Source: Opitutaceae bacterium
GTDB taxonomy: Bacteria > Verrucomicrobiota > Verrucomicrobiia > Opitutales > Opitutaceae
Length of the DNA: 64,000 nucleotides
Direction of reading: 5' to 3'
Assembly: GCA_028284385.1 (NCBI GenBank)
Contig: JANQRT010000003.1
Coordinates: 124,001 to 188,000 of the forward strand
Shown here: positions 36,093 to 45,718 of the stretch, one piece after another
How the letters are laid out: each line of letters starts with the position of its first letter
Position numbering within the stretch: position 1 is the first letter of the stretch
Notes under the pieces: generated by a model
What the model was told of the DNA's origin: nothing
Databases searched by the model: none
The model's input: the letters and a program-made list of their open reading frames with translations, nothing else
Position numbers and translations under genes: made by a program

Positions 36093-37103
36093 ATGAGCCT
36101 TGTTGATATTTCCAATCCCAGCGTTGAAACGAAATCTTCCGTAAGCCCCATCCCTTGGCAGGCTCGTCCGACAGGATCTTCCGAGATTATGTGGCGTTTC
36201 GATGCGAACCCCATCATAGACAGAAATCCTATTCCCTGCGGGGGGCGTATTTTCAACAGCGCGGTAGCTCGCTTTGAGGATGAATTTATTGGGATTATGC
36301 GTGTCGATTATCGCGACATGAAACCGCAGCTTCATCTAGCTCGTAGCCAAGATGGCATAAACTGGGAAATCGAGCACGAGATGATATCCTGGCTGAACGA
36401 GCGGGGCGAGTCGGTTAAAAATTCCTATGCCTATGACCCTCGTTTATGCCTGATCGATGGCGTATATTATATTAATTGGTGTGATGATTTTCCGGGAGCT
36501 TCAATCGGGATGGGCTTTACCAAGGACTTCAAGACTTTCGTAAAAATGGAAAACCCGCTCATGCCCTTTAACCGCAATGGCGTGCTGTTTCCTCGGAAAG
36601 TGGAGGACGAGTACCTCTTGCTTAGCCGGCCTAGCGATAGCGGGCATACTCCCTTTGGAGATATTATTTTAAGTCGAAGCCCAGATCTGACCTATTGGGG
36701 CCGTCACCGCTTAGTCATGAGCGGAGGAGGCAGCGGCTGGTGGCAGTCTGTTAAGGTCGGAGCAGGCCCTGTGCCGATAGAGACCAGCGAAGGTTGGCTG
36801 CTCTTTTATCATGGCGTAACTCAAACCTGTAACGGTCTTGTCTACAGTATCGGGGCGAGTTTGCTAGATTTGGAGGATCCGTCTAAGGTCATGTATCGAA
36901 CACGCGACTACCTACTGACGCCCGAAGCATCCTATGAGACGATAGGCTTTGTGCCCAATGTTGCCTTTCCTTGCGCTGCCCTGCACGATGAAGCGACCGG
37001 CCGCATTGCCGTTTATTATGGGGCGGCCGATACCTACACAGCCATTGCCTTTGCTGAACGAGACGAGTTGATCGCTTATATTAAAGCTAATTCAGATGTT
37101 TGA
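36093..37103 (+). CDS. GH130 beta-mannoside phosphorylase-like protein (plus-strand copy)
   Basis: 336 residues, clearly a paralogue of the copy at 34850-35842. The same order of motifs is present: [58 protein letters not shown] and LLFYHGV. Phosphate-binding arginines and histidine are retained. The two copies differ in substrate-loop segments, so they may act on different linkages. The stop overlaps the start of the following sulfatase by 8 nt, implying coordinated synthesis of a desulfating and a phosphorolytic enzyme. Confidence 0.9.
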   Translation: MSLVDISNPSVETKSSVSPIPWQARPTGSSEIMWRFDANPIIDRNPIPCGGRIFNSAVARFEDEFIGIMRVDYRDMKPQLHLARSQDGINWEIEHEMISWLNERGESVKNSYAYDPRLCLIDGVYYINWCDDFPGASIGMGFTKDFKTFVKMENPLMPFNRNGVLFPRKVEDEYLLLSRPSDSGHTPFGDIILSRSPDLTYWGRHRLVMSGGGSGWWQSVKVGAGPVPIETSEGWLLFYHGVTQTCNGLVYSIGASLLDLEDPSKVMYRTRDYLLTPEASYETIGFVPNVAFPCAALHDEATGRIAVYYGAADTYTAIAFAERDELIAYIKANSDV

Positions 37104-38856
37104 GTTTCGCCGCGTTTTAGTGGTCAGTTTTTTGGTTTGGCTACTGATGTCGGGCGGATGGGCCGAGCGTCCAAATATTCTGGTCATCCTGAGCGACGAT
37201 CAAGGTTTTGGCGATCTGGCTCACCACGGAAATAAAGTGGTCGAGACGCCTCGTCTGGACCAGCTTTTCGCCGAGTCCTTTGAGCTGACCCAGTTTCACG
37301 CCGCTCCGGTTTGCGCGCCGACTCGAGCTTCGCTAATGACCGGTAAGCAGTTTCTAAGGACAGGAGTATGGGGCGTGCATGGCGGACGAGACTATTTGGA
37401 TTTGAGAGAAACTACCGTCGCAGAACACCTACAAAAATCTGGATACAGAACAGCCATGGCGGGCAAATGGCATTTGGGCAAGACCGATGCCTATATGCCG
37501 TACAATCGCGGCTTCGATGAAGCCTGGCCTATCGTTGATCGCCTCTACATGCACACTGATCCGGTTGTGGATCACAATGGCGAGATTGAGCGGCCGCGAG
37601 GCTGGACGGTTGATATTCTGACCGATTACTTGCTCGACTGGATAGACAATGGCGATGATCGGCCTTTTTTCGCCTATCTAGCTCATCCCTACATTCATGA
37701 ACCGTACTATGCTCCTGAATTGCTGATTGAGAAGTATCGGAAAAAAGATCTCAGCGATTCCTTTGCCCGACTTTGCGCGATGACCGAGCATCTGGACCAG
37801 GCTACGGGACGTTTGATGGACGCTCTGGAGGAGCGCGGCTTGAGTGGCAATACGGTTGTATTTTTTCTTGGTGACAACGGACCGATTGGAAATCCTGTAA
37901 ACGTTCCTCATTTGACGGAAGACGAGATGGCGTCTCGCAATCCGCTGGGCTTGAAAGGCGTTAAAGGTAATCTCTACGAGAACAGCACACGAGTCCCCTT
38001 TATGGTCCGTTGGCCAGAAGTCTTTGAGGCCAAGGTTTCCAACCATGAAGCCGACATTACCGATGTGGTTCCCACGTTGCTAGACCTGGCCGGCATTGAC
38101 TACAACGAAATGGATTTTGACGGACGAAGTTTGACGCCTCTTTTCAAAGGCGATGTTGAAAAATTGAATACACCGGCTCGCTACTATGCGAATCACGAAG
38201 TTGTCTGGGCGGGGAGGAAGCGTCTTTACGATTTTCTGGAAGATCGGAATGGCTTGAGCTTTGAAGATCAGGTCCTGTCCCTACGGGTTGGAGATTTAAA
38301 GTATGTAATGGGGTTTGGAAACAGGGAACTCTACAACATCGCGAAAGATCCCGGGGAGTCTGAAAATCTCGTTTCCTTGTATCCAGAAAAATCTGCAAAG
38401 CTCCATAATCAGCTTCGCGAATGGTGGGAAACCAATGTTTTTTCGGATAGCAAGAGTTACTCAATGCCGGTCTTTCCTCTTCCGAGTCAGACGGGTCGTT
38501 CGATATTGCTCCATCCTTGCGCCCCAAGCGAGGTCTTTGGGAATGTAGTCCAAGGCTCGCATTTCAGTCACCAGTGGAGGTCTAGTGGCGACGGGATCGG
38601 TTTTGCTATCAAGGTCGCGAATTCCGGAGACTATAAAGTGAATATAGATGCCGATATTGAAGAGAGAACTGGCAAACTGTCAGTATCTGTATCCGATGAA
38701 ATGGTACAAATTTCATTGGAGGATTTAGATTCCCAAAATATGGGAACGATGAATATTCCTGAAGGCGAGCATAGACTTCTAGTCCGTTTAATTGAAGCTG
38801 AAGGCGACTCGGTGAAGATTGAGAATCTCAAGGCTGTTTATCTTACTCGGCTTTAG
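37096..38856 (+). CDS. Secreted sulfatase with C-terminal beta-sandwich
   Basis: 586 residues. A signal peptide (about 1-23) precedes a sulfatase domain with NILVILSDDQGFGD (metal ligands D34, D35) and CAPTRASLMTG with C73 as the formylglycine site, then GYRTAMAGKWHLG and FLGDNGPIGN. A C-terminal beta-sandwich-like region (about 490-586, GDGIGFAIKVANSGDYKVNI) may bind carbohydrate. Translationally coupled to GH130 by an 8-nt overlap (ATG inside GATGTTTGA). Expected to remove sulfate from the polysaccharide in the periplasm. Confidence 0.93.
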   Translation: MFEFRRVLVVSFLVWLLMSGGWAERPNILVILSDDQGFGDLAHHGNKVVETPRLDQLFAESFELTQFHAAPVCAPTRASLMTGKQFLRTGVWGVHGGRDYLDLRETTVAEHLQKSGYRTAMAGKWHLGKTDAYMPYNRGFDEAWPIVDRLYMHTDPVVDHNGEIERPRGWTVDILTDYLLDWIDNGDDRPFFAYLAHPYIHEPYYAPELLIEKYRKKDLSDSFARLCAMTEHLDQATGRLMDALEERGLSGNTVVFFLGDNGPIGNPVNVPHLTEDEMASRNPLGLKGVKGNLYENSTRVPFMVRWPEVFEAKVSNHEADITDVVPTLLDLAGIDYNEMDFDGRSLTPLFKGDVEKLNTPARYYANHEVVWAGRKRLYDFLEDRNGLSFEDQVLSLRVGDLKYVMGFGNRELYNIAKDPGESENLVSLYPEKSAKLHNQLREWWETNVFSDSKSYSMPVFPLPSQTGRSILLHPCAPSEVFGNVVQGSHFSHQWRSSGDGIGFAIKVANSGDYKVNIDADIEERTGKLSVSVSDEMVQISLEDLDSQNMGTMNIPEGEHRLLVRLIEAEGDSVKIENLKAVYLTRL

Positions 38857-39174
38857 TTCTGGCTTTGGGGTCTCTCGGTTTAGTGTCGGGAATTGCTTTT
38901 CGGCATGCCTCAGAGCATGTCCCATGAGTCGCCCGAGAGCGATGTGGTAGGGCTCGACCGCCGGGCGAGCCGCAAACAAGCCTATCTTTGCGGACGGCCT
39001 GGCAGCTGCGCCTCGGCGAAGCCTTGCGCGAAGACGGGTCCGTCCCTACCTATTAATTGAACTCTTTCTTAGACATGCCGCTGCTGTCTTCGCGTTAGAG
39101 ACTCGTTGAGTCAGAGTGTAACGGAACGTTTGGGACGTTCCGATTTCTCGAATGCGATTTGCAAATTACTAATT
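38857..39174. repeat. Intergenic region with palindromic repeats
   Basis: 318 nt without a gene. The sequence CGGAACGT-TTGGG-ACGTTCCG at 39122-39142 is a perfect 8-bp hairpin of the same family as 33578-33598. GC-rich short inverted repeats fill 38955-39040. Confidence 0.55.
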
Positions 39175-40176
39175 CTACGCCTGCCATGCCTTGATTAGTA
39201 AATCTCGCGTCTTTTCGATTCCTTCTTCTTCAGAGAAATGGTTTCCTTCGTGCTCAACCCCGATGTAACCATTGTAGCCTGACGTTTTAATGATGTCCGC
39301 CATCCGGTGATAATCGATGGTTGTTTCCGAACCATCTGCGTCGAAATTGTGAGACTTGGCGCTAACCGCCTGAGCCAGTGGCATCAGTTCTTCCACGCCT
39401 TTGTAGCGGTCGTAACGCGTATCGCTATGCCAGATACGCTCTTCAGACCAGGCGAAGTTATCAAAATCCACCATGGTTCCTAGCAGCGGGTGATCAGCGG
39501 ATTTTAGCGTTTCGAGAAGCCAAGGCGGAAAGCTAGAGAGGCCTCCATGATTTTCCACCAGTACCTTCACATCAAAAGGCTCCGCATGCTCTACTAGAGT
39601 TCTGAGGCTCTCTGCTGCGGCTTCTTTCTGTTCCTCATAGGAACCGATTCCATGCGCGTTGACCCGAACCGCATCGCATCCGATTTTCGCTGACGCCTCG
39701 ATCCACGGAAGGTGATTTTGGATCGATTGATGCCGCTGGTTGGTGTCCGAGTGACCAAGGTAGCCTGCTTCGTCTACCATGAGGAGCACGCTTTTCACTC
39801 CGTAGTCATCACAGCGAGTTCGAAGTTGCTCAAGGAAAGAATCGTCCCGCGCCTTTCCGAAAATGAAAGTGTTCACATATTCGACCGCTTCGAATCCGAA
39901 ACGCTCGCGAGCCACTTTGGGAAAATCCAAAGGCTTCAACCAACCTTCGAGGACCTCGTCTGGAGATTCGCGTAGCAAACGTTGCCATCGCTGGTAGTTG
40001 TCCTTGCTGGCTCCGAAATGAGCTCGATGCAGAGCCCATTGAGAAAGTGAAAGCTTAGGAAGCGCTTCATCTGGTTTGTCGCTTGAAGCTATGACTTTGT
40101 TGGCTAGAGCGCCGGCCGCTCCAAGAGTGGCAAACTCGATAAATCGTCGGCGATCGATCTTTTGTTTTCGATCCAT
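39175..40176 (-). CDS. Sugar phosphate isomerase/epimerase-like TIM-barrel protein with Tat signal
   Basis: 333 residues from the ATG at 40176, chosen because the N terminus then reads MDRKQKIDRRRFIEFATLGA, a twin-arginine signal (RRRF). The longer frame to 40419 would cover the divergent TonB promoter. The body is a xylose-isomerase-like barrel (FGFEAVEYVNTFIFG, KVLVENHGGLSSFPPW, TMVDFDNFAW, YIGVEHEGN with metal-ligand type Glu/Asp). It likely isomerises or epimerises a sugar released from the glycan, in the periplasm. It is divergent from the TonB receptor. Confidence 0.85.
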   Translation of the reverse strand: MDRKQKIDRRRFIEFATLGAAGALANKVIASSDKPDEALPKLSLSQWALHRAHFGASKDNYQRWQRLLRESPDEVLEGWLKPLDFPKVARERFGFEAVEYVNTFIFGKARDDSFLEQLRTRCDDYGVKSVLLMVDEAGYLGHSDTNQRHQSIQNHLPWIEASAKIGCDAVRVNAHGIGSYEEQKEAAAESLRTLVEHAEPFDVKVLVENHGGLSSFPPWLLETLKSADHPLLGTMVDFDNFAWSEERIWHSDTRYDRYKGVEELMPLAQAVSAKSHNFDADGSETTIDYHRMADIIKTSGYNGYIGVEHEGNHFSEEEGIEKTRDLLIKAWQA

Positions 40177-40439
40177 TTCTTGCTTAGGACCGAGCCTAAC
40201 AGGTTCAATTGGCCAGGAAAAGCGGTTTCCCGGTACAAAACTTGAGATTCTTTTCGGTCTGCTGGACAAGAGTCTCATGTGATAGACGGGCGTTCGCATT
40301 GAGGGGCACAGCCGTTTCGGATAGAATCCTATCCCATCAGCCACGTCGCGAATCCCCTGTCGATGTTTGGCTCTATCCCAGAGGTTCGCTAATTCAGCGC
40401 TTCTCTCCTGTAACGACAAGCTAACTACAGTTTAAGAAA

Positions 40440-43400
40440 ATGAATACTGACAACCAATCACTACCTTGCCCCTCAGCTTGGCGAATCGCTTTCTGTTTGG
40501 GCGTTCTCGCCTTCGCGTCCTTTTCTCTCTTTGCTCAGGACGAAGATGTGGGCGATGTTTACGAACTATCACCCTTCACAGTGGACGGTGGCGAGGACGA
40601 AGGCTATCGCGCCACTAGCACCTTGGCTGGAACGCGTATTCGCACTGATCTCAAGGATGTGGGCTCTGCCATATCGGTCATTACCGAACAATTCCTGCAG
40701 GATACGGCTGCTACGGATAACGAATCGCTACTCATCTACACTACCAATACCGAAGCTGGCGGTGTTAACGGCACCTATCTTGGAACGTCCTCAAATAATG
40801 GTGACGAAGGACCGAACATCCAAAGACCCAACAACGCCAATCGCGTTCGCGGATTAACTTCGGCCGATAATACCCGGGGCTTTTTTCTCACCGATATTCC
40901 ATGGGATGGCTATGCTGTTGATCGAGTCGATCTGCAACGGGGTCCCAACGCCATTCTATTTGGCATCGGAAGTCCCGCTGGCATTATCAATGCGAACCTC
41001 GTTACGGCGGCCTTCGATAATTCGAACAAAGTGGAATTTCGAATCGGTAGTCACGGAAGCACGAGGGCATCTATTAATCTAAACCGGGAATTGCTAGACA
41101 ACGAGCTGGCTATTCGGGTTGCGGCTTTAAGAGATGACGAAGAGTTTCGTCAGGATCCGGCCTTTGAAAAGGATGAGCGCGTGTACGCGGCTATCAACTA
41201 CGAGCCAAAGTTCCTCAAGAGCGATAAGGCTCGAACTTCCCTAAAGGCCAACTTCGAGACCGGCGACATTACTTCGAATCGTCCTCGGATGCAAGCTCCC
41301 GAGGATCTGATCACGCCGTGGTTTACGGAAGCTAATCAGGGCACTTACAACATGGCCGACGCTTGGGCGACCAATGGCGTTCTTGATGGCGGAGGATCGG
41401 GCTTCGAACCTTCGGTTGGCCAGCTTTTTGGAGGTCCACAGGTATACTTTCCCGAGCCCAGCTCTCCGGCTTCCTTTCTGGTAACCGTTTCTGAAATACA
41501 AATGACAGACAACGGAGCGCTTGGTCCTGATGGAGCGGTTGATAACGGTTTCTCCAGCTTCCCGTTTCAACGCATGGTCCAGATTCGTAGCTATCCTGAT
41601 TTTGCTCAAAACGCGAATCTCCAGTTCTCGGACACATTGAATCCGTATCGCAAGCAATCGCTTACTGATCGCAGCATTTTCGATTTCAAGAACAACCTCA
41701 TCGATGGCCCTACCAAGAATGAATGGCGAGAATTCGACGCCTACAACCTCTCGTTGTCGCAGACGTTTTTGGGCGACCGCTTAGGATTCGAGATTTCTAT
41801 CGACGAGCAAGATTATGAAGATGGACGCGAGTCGCACATGAATGGGGGAGCTATAACCGTCGACCTCAATACTCACTTGGCTGACGGATCTCCCAATCCG
41901 AACGTGGGACGTCCTGTCATTTTCAATCGCGCCAATGGAGGAAATCAATCGCGTGTTACGAATCGTAGTGGCCAACGCCTTACCGGTTTCGGAATCATCG
42001 ATTTTAGGGATACTATGAAGAGCGATTCGTTCCTCGCTCGCTTGCTAGGCAAGCATACTTTTACGGCTCTACTCAGCGAGCAAGATAATGATACCGAAGA
42101 TCGCGTTTGGCGTCGCTATGCTACGGATAACGCCTTTGGATCCGCCATCGGCTATCCAAACACGGGTTCGGCGGAACGCGAAATCGTCCTCTTCAGCTAT
42201 CTCGGTGAATCGCTTCTAGGGGCCTCTTCGCCAGTAGGGGCTAATCTCTCCCGAATCATGTCGAATCAAGTTCCGACTTCCGGATCTATCCGTTATTTCG
42301 ATACGACTTGGACTGCTGGTTCAATTGATCCCGGAGCTGATTGGGATGACAACGGAACCCTTCGCACTCAATCGGAAAACCCGGCGAACTATGTTGGCTG
42401 GACGAATGGATCTTTTGGAATTCTGGATTCCGCCAATGGTGGTCGACTCGATCTGATGCGTACCGCATTTTTGGAAAGAGACGAGATCGAGTCCGAAGCC
42501 TTCATTTGGCAAGGCAGCATTTGGGATGGTTTGTTGGTGCCTACCTATGGCTATCGCGATGACACCGCTAGCAACTTCAAGGCTAGCGCCCCTCCACAAG
42601 CGATTACTGGTGTGGCAAATGTCTTGGATCCAAGCTACACTCTTGATGGAGTCGACCCTGTTGTGGTTTCGGGAATTTCCGAGTCGTGGAGTTTCGTCCT
42701 GCACACTGACAAGATTCTACCTGATTTGCCAGGCGATACGCGAGTCAGCCTATTCTATAACGAGTCGGAAAATTTCCAGCCGCTTCCCGGTCGCGTGGAC
42801 ACCTTTGGCGATCCAATTGGCAATCCGAGTGGTTCGACCAAGGACTATGGCTTTATGGTTTCCGCTCTACAGGATCGCATCAATCTTCGAGTTAACTTCT
42901 ACGAGTCCAGCGTTAAAGACGCCACCTTCAATCCTGGCAATCTATGGTTCCTTGGCGCGGTTGAAACCAGGGCATGGGTAGCTGCCAAGAAATTCGAAGC
43001 GGGTCTCTCTGGCGATCCCGCGTATTCAGGGCCTTCCTACAATTACGGCACAGGCTCCGGCGACGGATTCGTGCAAACCGAAGCGGATCGAGCATTGCAG
43101 CAACAGCATGTTGATGCCGTGCTTTCCAATGTGGCTCCCGATTCATTTTGGTCAGCCTGGGGCGCCAGCAAGTCGGATCAGCGTTGGCAGAGCAACTGGT
43201 GGGATCCCTGGGCGGAGCCAGGCGGTTCAGAGCCGCAAGGGCACACTTCTACTGCTGATCTTACTTCGGAAGGTGTGGAAATCGAACTGATGTTAAGACC
43301 GACCGACAACTGGGATATCTTCTTCAACGCTTCACGAGCGGAATCGGTTAATTCGAATGTCGCTGGCACCCTCATAGACTGGGTTGAAGAGCGTAACGCT

Positions 43401-43913
43401 ATCTGGAATGGTCTTGCTGGCGATATCCGCATGTGGAGCGGCACTGGTGGCGGATCGATCAAGCAGCAATGGAACAGCACCTTCTACTCCCGCTACCTGC
43501 TAGCCACTCAGAAGGATGGGACGAATGTCGATGAGATCCGCGAATGGCGTTTCAACCTGATTTCCAACTATCGCTTCAACGAAGGTCGTTTTAAAGGAAT
43601 GAACGTTGGGGGAAGCTTCCGTTGGGAAGACAGCGTCTCGCTTGGGTATCCAGTTTTCAATGACAGCAATGGAAACGATATCTTCGATATCGCCAATCCT
43701 CACATGGGCCCGAGCGAGACCCACGTCGATCTGTGGGCTGGTTATCAAAAGAAGCTGTCGGACAAAGTTGACTGGCGTATTCAGTTGAACTTGAGAGACG
43801 CTTTCGCGAGCGACGATTTGATACCGGTAAGCGTGCAGTGGGACGGCTCGCCCGGAGAGTATCGCATCGCCCCAAGTACTCGCTGGACCTTGACCAATAC
43901 CTTCGAGTTCTAG
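40440..43913 (+). CDS. TonB-dependent outer-membrane receptor (carbohydrate type)
   Basis: 1157 residues. A signal peptide (about 1-32) is followed by YELSPFTVDGGEDEGYRATS, the N-terminal motif of verrucomicrobial receptors of this class. Then a plug domain (TLAGTRIRTDLKDVGSAISV, VDRVDLQRGPNAILFGIGSP) and a long beta-barrel ending in aromatic F-E-F. It would take sulfated or mannose-containing oligosaccharides across the outer membrane. No SusD-like lipoprotein gene adjoins it. A terminator follows. Confidence 0.95.
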   Translation: MNTDNQSLPCPSAWRIAFCLGVLAFASFSLFAQDEDVGDVYELSPFTVDGGEDEGYRATSTLAGTRIRTDLKDVGSAISVITEQFLQDTAATDNESLLIYTTNTEAGGVNGTYLGTSSNNGDEGPNIQRPNNANRVRGLTSADNTRGFFLTDIPWDGYAVDRVDLQRGPNAILFGIGSPAGIINANLVTAAFDNSNKVEFRIGSHGSTRASINLNRELLDNELAIRVAALRDDEEFRQDPAFEKDERVYAAINYEPKFLKSDKARTSLKANFETGDITSNRPRMQAPEDLITPWFTEANQGTYNMADAWATNGVLDGGGSGFEPSVGQLFGGPQVYFPEPSSPASFLVTVSEIQMTDNGALGPDGAVDNGFSSFPFQRMVQIRSYPDFAQNANLQFSDTLNPYRKQSLTDRSIFDFKNNLIDGPTKNEWREFDAYNLSLSQTFLGDRLGFEISIDEQDYEDGRESHMNGGAITVDLNTHLADGSPNPNVGRPVIFNRANGGNQSRVTNRSGQRLTGFGIIDFRDTMKSDSFLARLLGKHTFTALLSEQDNDTEDRVWRRYATDNAFGSAIGYPNTGSAEREIVLFSYLGESLLGASSPVGANLSRIMSNQVPTSGSIRYFDTTWTAGSIDPGADWDDNGTLRTQSENPANYVGWTNGSFGILDSANGGRLDLMRTAFLERDEIESEAFIWQGSIWDGLLVPTYGYRDDTASNFKASAPPQAITGVANVLDPSYTLDGVDPVVVSGISESWSFVLHTDKILPDLPGDTRVSLFYNESENFQPLPGRVDTFGDPIGNPSGSTKDYGFMVSALQDRINLRVNFYESSVKDATFNPGNLWFLGAVETRAWVAAKKFEAGLSGDPAYSGPSYNYGTGSGDGFVQTEADRALQQQHVDAVLSNVAPDSFWSAWGASKSDQRWQSNWWDPWAEPGGSEPQGHTSTADLTSEGVEIELMLRPTDNWDIFFNASRAESVNSNVAGTLIDWVEERNAIWNGLAGDIRMWSGTGGGSIKQQWNSTFYSRYLLATQKDGTNVDEIREWRFNLISNYRFNEGRFKGMNVGGSFRWEDSVSLGYPVFNDSNGNDIFDIANPHMGPSETHVDLWAGYQKKLSDKVDWRIQLNLRDAFASDDLIPVSVQWDGSPGEYRIAPSTRWTLTNTFEF

Positions 43914-43941
43914 TCTGGTTTACAGTCTGAATCTCACAAAG

Positions 43942-43970
43942 CGCTCTCCGGTTACAGGAGGGCGTTTTTT
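43942..43970 (+). terminator. Rho-independent terminator after the TonB receptor
   Basis: CGCTCTCC and GGAGGGCG pair over 8 bp (one T-G) around a 7-nt loop, followed by six T. It lies 28 nt after the receptor stop. Confidence 0.85.
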
Positions 43971-44034
43971 GCCGTGATTTTCATTTCTTGAAGTTTTCGT
44001 TGCCCAGAATGCGATTTAATAAAAGACTGTCAGG

Positions 44035-45585
44035 ATGAAGACGTTTCTCGAATCCCTCGCTCTTTTTCCAGTAACGGTTCTAGCGGCAGTGGTTCCCGTT
44101 CCCGATCGTGTTGAGCCCTTATCGATTCCAGGAGTCGAGCCTCGCAATGTCGTTTTCATTTTGTCGGATGACCACCGATACGATGCGATGAGTTTTTTGG
44201 ACCATCAATTCGCCGAGACCCCTGAAATGGACAGGCTTGCAGAAAACGGCGTTTATCTGAAAAACGCTTTCGTCACGACTTCTCTTTGCTCTCCGAGTCG
44301 CGCTTCGATTTTGACCGGACTCTATACCTTTCGTCACCGCGTCATAGACAATCAGCGTCTTGTTCCCGAAGGGACCGTCTATTTCCCTCAGTATCTGCAA
44401 AAGGCGGGCTATTCTACGGCCTTCATTGGCAAATGGCATATGGGCAGCCATACGGATGAGCCGCGTCCTGGTTTCGATCACTGGGTAAGCTTTAAAGGGC
44501 AAGGTGTTTACTTGCCTCCAAATCCCAACTACACGCTGAATGTCAATGGTCGTCGCGTTAAACAGAAGGGCTACATCACCGACGAACTCACGGACTACGC
44601 CATCGATTGGCTCTCAGGTCAGAAGCCGGACGACAAGCCCTTCTTTCTCTATCTTTCTCACAAGGCGGTCCATTCGAATTTCACTCCTGCTGAAAGACAT
44701 GAAGGGAGTCTGGCCGACCTTCCTTTTAATAGACCTGCTAGCGAGGCCGACACCGATGAAAACTACGCTGGAAAGCCTCGTTGGTTGCGTGATCAGCGGA
44801 ATTCCTGGCATGGGGTCGATTTCCCTTACCATAGCGACTTGGATATCGAGAAATACTACAAGCGCTATTGCGAGGCTCTAAAAGGGGTCGATGACAGTAT
44901 TGGTCGCGTCATGACACAGCTTGAAAAGATGGGTATTCGAGATGAGACTTTGGTTATCTACATGGGCGACAATGGCTTCATGTTTGGCGAGCATGGGCTT
45001 ATCGACAAGCGCGTGGCTTACGAGACTTCCATCCGAGTGCCAATGCTCATGCATTGCCCCGACCTTTTCGAGGGAGGTTCCGTTGTCGAGGAAATGGTGG
45101 CGAATATCGATATCGCTCCAACGATCATGCAGGCCATGGGCTTGAAAAAGCCTCCCCATATGGACGGGGACAGTTTCATCTCCTTGTCTCAAGGAGCGGA
45201 AATTCCCTGGCGAGACTATTTCCTCTACGTCTACTATTGGGAGAAGAATTTCCCGCAATCGCCGACCGTCTTTTCGCTGAGAAGCGATCGGTATAAGCTT
45301 ATCAACTACTATGGACTTTGGGATGCGGATGAGCTCTACGATCTGCAAGCCGATCCGCAGGAGGCTAACAACTTGTTGTACGATCCTGAATACGGCGAGA
45401 TAGCGACCCGATTGTCGCGTGACCTGTATGCCATGATGGACGAGTTGGGTGGGATGGAAATTCCCCTCAACCCTCCACGCGGCGGGTCGAATAACAAGCG
45501 ATTGCGTTCCCGAGGAGGAGAGGAGTCCTCGCCATTTCCAGCTTCAATGGTACTCGACGAGCCAAGGAACCGGAACGCGAAGTAG
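44035..45585 (+). CDS. Secreted sulfatase
   Basis: 516 residues with a likely signal peptide (MKTFLESLALFPVTVLAAVV). The sulfatase core has NVVFILSDDHRYDAMSF (metal site), LCSPSRASILTG with C85 as the formylglycine cysteine, GYSTAFIGKWHMG and YMGDNGFMFGEHG. It resembles enzymes acting on sulfated glycans of the N-acetylglucosamine/heparan type, but substrate cannot be set from sequence. It follows the TonB receptor by 121 nt, after a terminator, so it has its own promoter. Confidence 0.92.
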   Translation: MKTFLESLALFPVTVLAAVVPVPDRVEPLSIPGVEPRNVVFILSDDHRYDAMSFLDHQFAETPEMDRLAENGVYLKNAFVTTSLCSPSRASILTGLYTFRHRVIDNQRLVPEGTVYFPQYLQKAGYSTAFIGKWHMGSHTDEPRPGFDHWVSFKGQGVYLPPNPNYTLNVNGRRVKQKGYITDELTDYAIDWLSGQKPDDKPFFLYLSHKAVHSNFTPAERHEGSLADLPFNRPASEADTDENYAGKPRWLRDQRNSWHGVDFPYHSDLDIEKYYKRYCEALKGVDDSIGRVMTQLEKMGIRDETLVIYMGDNGFMFGEHGLIDKRVAYETSIRVPMLMHCPDLFEGGSVVEEMVANIDIAPTIMQAMGLKKPPHMDGDSFISLSQGAEIPWRDYFLYVYYWEKNFPQSPTVFSLRSDRYKLINYYGLWDADELYDLQADPQEANNLLYDPEYGEIATRLSRDLYAMMDELGGMEIPLNPPRGGSNNKRLRSRGGEESSPFPASMVLDEPRNRNAK

Positions 45586-45718
45586 CGTCTTCCTCCTCTT
45601 CTTTATCAGAGGCAGGAGAGAGAAGATGTAGAAGGAGAGATGTAGAGGGAGATTAAGGGCTAGGCATTGCCGACCAGATTTCATCATTCTGGTATAGCTT
45701 CTGCTAGATGGTCTAACC

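Noticed and set aside
40177..40419. N-terminal extension of the isomerase-like frame
   Set aside because: It would hide the twin-arginine signal, which must be at the N terminus, and would cover the divergent TonB promoter.
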